Shown piece by piece: positions 56,325 through 64,000 of a DNA stretch of 64,000 nucleotides (positions are counted from its first letter, which is position 1; the number at the start of each line of letters is the position of its first letter). The position numbers and the translations under genes are program-made. The notes below the pieces were generated by a model. The model had not been told where the DNA came from. It ran no database searches and saw only the letters and a program-made list of their open reading frames with translations. This DNA comes from Lingula anatina (taxonomy: Eukaryota; Brachiopoda; Lingulata; Lingulida; Lingulidae): assembly GCF_001039355.2 (NCBI RefSeq), contig NW_019775991.1, positions 326,662 to 390,661 of the forward strand. Reading direction: 5' to 3'.

Positions 56325-56744
56325 ATGAACAGAGAACGAATTGAAGGATATTTGTTTGAACCAGAGGGTATTGCAGAAGATGTGGATGATGCCGAGTGGA
56401 AAACGGACCAGGAAGATAGTGAAGGAGAGCTCTCTACAGTCAGCCGACTAAACGATTTGGCGTGGTGCGAGTGTGGCCATTGTGAGCTTATGCCCACCTT
56501 TGTGGAATCAACGTGCTGTAGTGAAAACACTGCTGTGTCTGCCAAAATGAAGCACGATACCAGATGCGTTACCGAACTACAGACCTACAATAATGCATGT
56601 TTAGACGCAGACATGCTGGAGATCCTCATGGCATCGATGAAAGAAGTGCTCGGGGAAAGTCTGCGTGACCCAATTACGACCTGGGCTCCGTATCTCGAAA
56701 GGTTCGCTATGTTGCGCACGTACGTTAGTGTCTCGATTCCATAA
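56325..56744 (+). CDS. P2X7 C-terminal-domain-like ORF, truncated
   Basis: The first ATG is at 56,325. The frame is open further 5' to about 56,180, where TTATGCAG could be a splice acceptor. It encodes RIEGYLFEPEG, an acidic linker, then LAWCECGHCELMPT, CC, and CVTELQTYNNACLDADMLEI. This Cys pattern is that of the P2X7 receptor C-terminal (ballast) domain, found alone in many invertebrate proteins. The usual ending (an aromatic YRQF..W..G..-type segment) is missing: after LGESL the frame runs 20-odd codons and stops in an inverted-repeat region. It is probably a broken or partial gene. There is no channel part nearby. Confidence 0.6.
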   Translation: MNRERIEGYLFEPEGIAEDVDDAEWKTDQEDSEGELSTVSRLNDLAWCECGHCELMPTFVESTCCSENTAVSAKMKHDTRCVTELQTYNNACLDADMLEILMASMKEVLGESLRDPITTWAPYLERFAMLRTYVSVSIP

Positions 56745-56785
56745 CCGATTCTATTTCGAGATACGGGGCCATGGAATCGAGACAC
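56688..56785. repeat. Interleaved inverted repeats at the 3' end of the P2X7-like ORF
   Basis: Stem a: CCGTATCTCGAAA (56,688-56,700) with TTTCGAGATACGG (56,754-56,766). Stem b: GTGTCTCGATTCCAT (56,728-56,742) with ATGGAATCGAGACAC (56,771-56,785). Both stems are perfect. They cross each other, so they cannot both form as simple nested hairpins. Confidence 0.8.
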
Positions 56786-56874
56786 TTGCGCACGTGGATC
56801 CAGCAGATACTAGAATGGAAGGAATCTGTGTTGTTTTGACACCAGCCTCCGCTTTTAGGAATACAGTGTATTAA

Positions 56875-57430
56875 GGGTATAAAATGATAATAAATACATT
56901 TTCAAATCACACAAAAATCATTCTTTAATTTATGCTTAATCACATTTTGCTTGAATAAAATATTTTAAAGTAATTCAAATGGCATGTAGTATTAATATAC
57001 TGTACATATAGTGGAATGTTAATGTCTGCTCCATGCGCTTAAATTTATCTGTCACGTACTTGAATTTAACCTGCACGGGGGCTAACTATCACAGTAAAAT
57101 AACAGTAAAATCGACATAAATTCAGTAATGCTTCTCTTTCCTCTATCCATTGATCTTCATCATCAAAATGAGCTGCTGCTGCTGCTAGAATTATAGCTAC
57201 CCCTACAGAGCCATAGTCTTCAAGTACATAAAATGTACGTGCCTTTTTAACAGTATATCTAACATGTATATTTGCAATCCATTCCATTGCTCTAAAAATC
57301 ATCAGCATGACCATATGATCCCCGCTTAGTCCTAAAAACATTTACATTTTGTTAACTGAAAGTCATTTCGTTTCGTGCTGTTTCGCCAAGCCTTACTTGG
57401 CTAAGATGGCGGTTCGAGGGCATTTTAAAA
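56875..57430. other. 3' flank of gene B
   Basis: Homologous in part to the 3' flank of gene A (18,440-18,760). Also contains the sequence that would encode the ancestral end of the gene B tail in another frame. No other gene. Confidence 0.55.
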
Positions 57431-58484
57431 TTATTCTGTGACGCTCTCTGTCTCCCAACAGCTCCTGTGTTCTCCTGTATTGGGCTTCCGTATTTGCACT
57501 TTACTAACTGCAGGCGGAGTAAATTCATAAGATACACGTGGTGAACTGATCCATATTTCGTTATCTCGGCAGTCGTCGTAGTCTAGTTCTCTCCCATCGC
57601 CGTAGTCTGCAACATCATCAAAATACATACCATCGTAATCATCATTGTGGTAATCATCATCATCATCACTATCATCATCATCATCTTCATCTTCGTCGCC
57701 ATTATCTTCAATAGGATGAAATTCGTCGTCTTCGGCATCGTCCATGCTGTCTACGTCACTGTCGATCAACAAGGTATCAGATTGTGATAGCACTCTTACT
57801 GTCTGGACTGCGGGTACAGTGGCATCGCAAACCAAGGGGATCGGTGGGGATTCTTCCCCGTTTACGTCATTCTCGAACATGGTATTAGGATGGGACAGCC
57901 CTTTAACTTTCTGGGCTGCAGGGGCCGTGGTACTGCTCAAGGTAGGGCTCGGTGGGGATGCTTCCCCGTTTACGTCATTTTCGAACATGGTATTGGGCTG
58001 GAACAGTCGTCTAACTTTCTGGGCTGCAAGGTCAGAAGAACTGCTCAGCGTAGGGCTCGGCGGGGATTCTTCCCCGTTGACGTCACTCTCGAACATGATA
58101 TTAGAGTGTGACAGCAATCTTGTTGTATGGACCGCAGGGTGAGTAGAACTGCTAAGCGTAGGGCTCGGTGGGAGAGGGGGTACTTCGCCGTTTACGATAC
58201 TCTCGGTCATTGTGACGTCAACAGTAAGGTGTGACAGTCGTCTAACTTGCTGTGTTCTGGGGATTTCAGAACTGCTCAGCGTAGGACTCGATGGAGGTAC
58301 TTTCCCATTTGCGTCACGCTCGAACAAGGTATAAGGGTGTGATACTCGTGTAACCATCTGAGCTGTATCACTTCTAACCACGGGACTGGATGTGGATACT
58401 TTCCTATAGGTGGCCTCAATTCCGTTATCTGTTTGTGGCTCAGGACTTGTGCCCACAGTCATATATTTTGATGCATTGTGCATC
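57431..58484 (-). other. Cytoplasmic tail exon of gene B with 36-residue repeats
   Basis: Starts like the gene A tail (TSPEP..DNGIEAT.RKV), then about six diverged copies of a ~36-aa unit of the type [20 protein letters not shown], which gene A has once. A very acidic stretch ([11 protein letters not shown]) and DYDG follow. The last ~25 codons are frameshifted relative to gene A: sequence matching [14 protein letters not shown] of gene A is present in another frame ([14 protein letters not shown], about 57,457-57,500). The gene A PPxY end is therefore absent. Confidence 0.75.
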
Positions 58485-61400
58485 CTGGAAAAATAAATAA
58501 TGAGTAAGGTTGGGTAAATGTTTTCATAAGCAGGTGTTTTATGAGGCAGAATTTGGTGTTTAACTCATTATATCCTCTTCGTCAATTAAAACAAAGGGTG
58601 TTAAGTTTGTCACGTCCTATACTGGATGTTTGAATCATAAGGAAGAATCAGAATTTTATTAACCCAAAACAACCAAAGCTGGACACTTAAAGATAATTAA
58701 AATAGGATGCATAATTTATCTTTGATATATACATCTGCAAATGCCTTTGTTTTTAATTGATGAACATGATCACAAAGACTTTCGTTTTCCATTTTGAAAA
58801 TCTTCAATTTAATTAAAGGACATACATGTAGAAATAAAAAGATACATTTAAACGTTAAAGTTTGGATAAAAACACCTGTGAATAAATATATTTCAGATAT
58901 CCTACACTAGCTTCTTACATGCAACTGAATTCCCGTTATTGCTCGACATAACAGTATGAAAAGGGAACTTAATCAAGCAATTACCTGACACAAACAGCGG
59001 TAGTGATAACAACAATAATGATAATCAGCAGCACGCTTCCACCAATAGCCACGCCCCATATCCAGTACGTTGACTCCGCGTTATATGCAATCAAGATATC
59101 AGATGGCGTCGTGGCGTTAACAGCTGGCGTAGTGGCGTTTGAGGCGTTCGTGGCGTTTGTGGCGTTGGAACCAGTAAAGGGCACCACCAAAAATTCAAGC
59201 TGTGTTATACTGACATTCCCTAGAAATAAAATGTTATTTGATGACCATGGACTTGCCTTACAAAGAAACATATATATTCTAAAATCCTGATAGCCGACTA
59301 TTCATATCGACTATGCGATATTTGGCTATTTCATATACAATTTTGGCCATCTGCCACCACTGAAAGTAAAAAACTCATTTTCGTGTGATATTTGTATACT
59401 CTGATTTGCCCCATCACTGTACCTTAATTCAGATGTGGCAAGGAATCAGAGTCTCGTTTGTTTTGCGGAATCGCCCCTCTATAATAGTATTGCCGTGGAT
59501 ATATTTTCAAATTATTTAATGAAATATTTAAGGTATTTTTTTAAAATTTCTTAATTGCTAATAATGGAAATGTATTTTGTAGTGTGTTAGACATTTTAAT
59601 TGACAAGCACTAGGGTATATCAGAAATCACAAGAACGAATCAATAAAACGCACAAAAATCAGTTCATACTTTGGTGTACAAACGGAATACAAGGAAAACG
59701 AAAAAAACAGAAACACAATCCCGGGTATGCTGCGTAGAATAGCACACAATGGGAGGAAATGAGACCCGAAGCAAGACAAAACTGGAATGTAACGTTAATG
59801 GCAGTCTGATTACATTAGTTACTGCGCCTACCGGTACTGTACTTGCGGTCAGGTATAAACCAGCTGTGGCTAGAGCTGGACTATTGCCGTATTGGTACCT
59901 TACCTAGGGCGATCTGAAGGTCTCTCTGTGCGTCATGCATGACGGCAACCAAATCTGCGGCAGGCAGTATGTCCCCAGTGTCTGTGAGCACGTAATAGGC
60001 CAGATCTATGGAGGTGGGGTCATCGCTAGATGGTGCTGGGTAACCTGGCACACGCAGAACGAAGTTGTAGTTGAAGGTAAGGGTGGGCGTGGACCTCCTG
60101 GTAAACAATAAGCGTCATACCTTCAAATGTTTGTTTTTACTTTTGGTACTCTTACCTGCGCTGAAAGACTGACTTAGAAGTATAACTACAATATATGGTT
60201 CTTTTCATTAGATTACGGGCGTTGCGTTGCCCTACGTACTCCACTGTTTTAAAAATACGCCATTTTTATAAATATACTCTATTGATTGATTAATATAATG
60301 AACCAATTCTTAATTAAAATTGAAGCTTTTGTATGTACTTCATACAGTCAGCATTCAACGATGCTTTAAGCGCATTATACATATGTGCCCACCTTCGTCG
60401 CGTTGTCGCCGTTCCTGAGATTAAAGTACAGTTCCCGCCTGCGCAGTAGGTAGTTGCCGCGGAAGCTATCGTTGTAGTAACGGCCGTATCCACGGCAACC
60501 GTATACTGTCAAATAGAATCAAAATTAATGCCAGCATTGGATGGATTGCAGTACTCTTCAAAACAAACGAAAAAAAATGTACGAGTAATAGAATTCTACA
60601 ATTATAATGGACAATCGACCGACAACTTATCCGATTTTCAAAGTATAAAAACTACGTGCGTTGGCGCAATACATGTACTTAGTATACAGCAAAAACAAAC
60701 ACTTTAAAAATGCTAAATACCCTGGAAACCTTAACAATTTCCCCATAGTCATCAAGGTCTATACAAAACTGACGAGAGAATAAAAATCCATTTTGGACGA
60801 CCTCCACCAAAACGGCCACCTTCCTGTAAGGCTTCCTGATTCCCGCAAAGCCTCGCTCTCGTAGAGACACTTATGGATTAAGTATCAAAGCTGAGCCCCG
60901 TATGTTACTATCAGTTCTAAGATGTAGAGGCAGGGAGAATCTGGCGTGTGTGTAACTGAGAGATGTAGAGATATAAGAAAAGAGAGAAAATATAAAGATA
61001 TTGATGAGAGAGCACACGATAAACGAAGTTATTAGACAACGGTTTCATATACTTACGTCAGATATATCCATTTGGGCGGACATTCTAACAGCATTCTCTC
61101 TCTCGTCTGTGCTTGGAGTCCTAGTCTCATCGGCGGCCGGCATGACGTTATCGGCCAACTCTGAACAGAGCAAACGAAAAAATAATTCCTGCTGTTTTTT
61201 GTATTTATTATATATCAGAGAGGAAAAATTAACTGTAACTTCAAACTATTGCATGCTTTAAAATTATACATTTTTTGCTGATGGCACTTACGACAGTAGA
61301 CTTGTTCACCTTGGTATAAACATACTTGTCAAAAAGTATAATATCGAATGCTGGTAGCTATGGAACAATTACGACTAGCCAGTGGGTACTTGCGTTTACA

Positions 61401-63898
61401 CTGGCCCCGATATCCTCGGTGCCTGTACCCCGGTAGGTCAGGTACAGCTATATCCACCAGGACCGTTAATACACATACTTACGTCTACACTCGCCCCCGA
61501 TATCCACGGTGCCTGTAGGACAGGTACAGCTATATCCACCAGGACTGTTAATACACATACTTACGTCTACACTCGCCCCCGATATCCACGGTGCCTGTAG
61601 GACAGGTACAGCTATATCCACCAGGACTGTTAATACACAGTTGCGTAGAGTTACAAACCGAGGCTAACTGGTTACATTCATCTATGTCTAGAATATGGAA
61701 ATAGTTTATTTCAGTTGAATATTATAAAAATCCTATTCCGCTTCCACTACACAAAAAATGACTTAATAAGCAAAAATACACGAAATCACTTATTTATTTT
61801 TAAATGCAGTTTGAGGAGACATTTTAAAAATCGGGAAATCAATCTACCTTTGCAGGTGTAGCCATCAGTTGACATGGTGTAGCCTCCGTTACAAGAACAG
61901 TTGTAGGAGCCCACAGTATTCACACACTGCTGGTTACATCTGTTCGCGCCGGTAGAACACTCGTCCTCATCTGGTAATTATAACAGACATAATCACATTG
62001 TTGTGGTTTATTAACGTAATTCTAGGAAAAAGGACATATGACAATGCTTAATTTTACAGATGTGTCATATTGTCGTCACAGAGCAGTTACGATGATGGCT
62101 TAATCTGACGTTTTGTCTTTGCTTTAACACTCATCAATTTTCAAAAGAGCTTAGACAATTTGATATCAGATGCCCAGCTCCGGTGCTTTGACGCCATGAA
62201 TGCCACAGCATATGACACAGCGCACACGCATAAGGAATAGGAAGACCTACATGTACATGTTATTGTCACTCACCGTTACATTGGGTTCCTCCAGTAAGAG
62301 TGAAGCCTTTCTTACAACTACACTGATTGGTTCCAGATGAATCTTCGTAACACCAGCCGTTCACCAAATCACAGCCTATATTAGTGGTGCACACAGTGGT
62401 GGCTGGAATAGAATCATATCTTGAATGCTGAGAATTTCAAAACTGTTTTTCGGGCGCTGATTGCTTGTTGTCATTTTTATCAAAATATGTAAAAACACCA
62501 AGATTTTGAGCTTAAATCATTTGCAATTGGCTTTTTTTCTAATACCAGTCGTGACCAACAAACTATTAAATATTACTCACGAGCACAAGATTTGCCGTCA
62601 GCCTGGAGGGAGAAGGCGGTGTCACACCTACAGGTGTAGGAACCCTCCGTGTTAATACAGGTCTGGGAGCAGTCACTGGCTGGGACACATTCATTTACAT
62701 CTGAAATACCGTCATGTTTTAATTACAAGTGTAAAACTAGGATCAACATAATGGAGAATAACCACCGTTTATTAAGATATCGAAATCAGGCCCCGGATCA
62801 AGCATAAGAAAAAGGAAATTAATTTTTTGGAAATAAGGGATACAATCAATACCCTTTTTTCCTTTTCACTAAAATTTAAAGCTAAAGAACATCAGCCGTT
62901 GTTATCGTTAAATCTTAACCATAAAAAGCAGAACCTAATATAAAGCTAGAAATGTTATACTGCTTTGGATTTTCAAATTTAAAAAGCACTCTCGTTGTCT
63001 GCATTTTATGTCTCTTTAACCACTGAATGTGCATCACATAGTGAAATGAAACAATACATTGTATGTGCTGAACATTACCAGGGCTCCCAAACTGCCACAG
63101 GCGATTACTGCTCTTTCAAGACAACTTTACAGATCTCGAACTTTTTCATCCGTGTTACATATCTCTGCACAGCCGATCAATGATTCAGTACATTTTGCAT
63201 TCTGTATTCCTACACATACTTATTAACACCCAAACTCCCCTACTGTACAACATATTGCACGAAAATACATCGATTTTGCATCCGCGTGTTTTATTTATTT
63301 ATTTATTTTTTTCATGATGTAGCAAATGGTTGCTGGTCTGTATTTGAACATATTACCGACTTCAAAACCAGAAAACAAAACTACAGACATATGCCCATGT
63401 CTCTTACCGTCACAGCGCCCTTCAGCAGCCAGCTGATAGCCCGTGTTACAAGAGCAAGCGTATGATCCCGGAATGTTGATGCAGATATGGTCACATTCAC
63501 TGCCATTGACACATTCGTTTATATCTGGAATTATCAAGTTTTACAGCCACCCATTAAATTAATTAAGTGATTGACTTGTTAATTGACTGACTGATTAAGT
63601 TTTAACTACGTTTGAATATCAATCTATGAATTAATTGGTTGATTTGTTTATTTATTGATGAATTAATTGACAGCTATATTACAGGGTATTGTTCTTACCG
63701 TCGCATATTTTCCCGTCCCCAGTATAACCTTCAGGACAAGGCCCACACGTGTACCCAGTTATATTACGTGGAGGAGGGTCATTTTGACAACGCACCCCTG
63801 GATAACAGGGCTCTGCGTTCTCTGCGCATGCGTTGATGTCACTTTCGCAGTACGTCCCCGTGAAACTCTCTGGACATATACATTCCAAGACGATGAAG
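57431..63898 (-). CDS. MUC4-like mucin gene B, 3' half (5' part beyond the window)
   Basis: Tandem paralogue of gene A. Exons, 5' to 3': 63699-63898, 63408-63524, 62581-62700, 62274-62402, 61848-61970, 61565-61687, 61057-61160, 60393-60505, 59904-60097, 58985-59219, 57431-58484. The first nine have the same lengths as in gene A (200, 117, 120, 129, 123, 123, 104, 113, 194). It encodes EGF domains, the membrane-proximal module, a TM helix identical in its core, and a 350-aa tail. The exons for the mucin, NIDO, AMOP and VWD parts should lie to the right. Differences: no Polinton, a longer NAT-rich stretch before the TM, a tail in one exon instead of two, and a different C-terminus. Confidence 0.85.
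58985..59219 (-). other. Transmembrane exon of gene B
   Basis: [13 protein letters not shown], then a repeat-like [13 protein letters not shown] stretch (several overlapping sequons), then [18 protein letters not shown]. The same helix as gene A. Confidence 0.8.
61390..61687 (-). repeat. EGF exon with triplicated 82-bp 3' end
   Basis: The real exon is 61565-61687 with donor GTAAGT at 61,559-61,564. Its 3' two-thirds plus donor are copied as an 82-bp tandem unit (61,483-61,564), and a third, more diverged copy lies at about 61,392-61,482. The extra copies carry the donor but no matching acceptor, so they are partial exons in the intron. Confidence 0.75.
61848..63898 (-). other. EGF-like exons of gene B
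   Basis: Five exons (63699-63898, 63408-63524, 62581-62700, 62274-62402, 61848-61970), each matching one gene A EGF exon in length, phase and cysteine pattern, with DINEC/DVNEC/EDEC openings. The window ends 102 bp upstream of the first one. Confidence 0.85.
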
Positions 63899-64000
63899 CT
63901 GTTAAAAGGTAGACATGGGTTAATAATGAAGAGTTCTTCCGATTACAATTTTGACCGAATATAGAGTGCATTGCGTCATTGGACGACCAAATTCTTAAAC

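Overview
This is animal nuclear DNA, probably from a marine invertebrate. The genes are split by many short-to-medium GT-AG introns. Their products are modular extracellular proteins (mucin-type repeats, NIDO, AMOP, VWD, EGF, ShKT). There are two assembly gaps, many microsatellites and MITE-like repeats, and one large Maverick/Polinton DNA element. I cannot name the species.

Layout. 1-1,570: repeat debris and the first coding exon of a minus-strand gene that runs off the left edge. 1,571-10,220: no gene seen, with two copies of a palindromic repeat. 10,221-16,534 (+): a ten-exon gene for a type I membrane protein with a new-looking ectodomain, one ShKT domain, one transmembrane helix and three tandem copies of a cytoplasmic cassette. 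The ten exons add up to exactly 615 codons. 19,001-53,012 (-): mucin-like gene A, 28 exons and about 2,393 residues, with the MUC4-like order signal peptide, Ser-rich repeats, NIDO, AMOP, VWD, EGFs, TM and an Arg/Asp/Tyr-rich tail ending in a PPxY motif. 56,325-56,744 (+): a truncated P2X7-C-terminal-like ORF. 57,431-63,898 (-): the 3' half of tandem paralogue gene B, whose 5' half lies beyond the right edge.

A 14.6-kb Polinton (25,741-40,335) sits inside one intron of gene A, between the two exons that encode one EGF-like domain. It has terminal inverted repeats starting AGTAGT and a perfect 6-bp target duplication (CCCGTT). It carries a protein-primed DNA polymerase B (5'-truncated and frameshifted), an A32/FtsK-type packaging ATPase (two copies), an adenain-like protease fragment, two small Polinton-type conserved proteins, a 253-aa protein with a CX2C...HPSQxxHxC motif, a small spliced CX2C protein, and a SLOG-family (cpYpsA-like) nucleotide-binding protein. 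I found no integrase and no capsid genes.

The most unusual structure is a 2,321-bp inverted repeat inside this element (29,248-31,568 and 33,422-35,742, coordinate sum 64,990 throughout). It duplicates the ATPase and SLOG genes head to head around a 1,853-bp spacer. Its four edges cut four genes in a pattern that suggests the spacer has been flipped. One edge fuses the SLOG domain in frame to the protease. In the host genes, the most interesting feature is the cassette array at 14,804-16,534, where the TAA stop codon of a non-spliced form lies within the splice donor.
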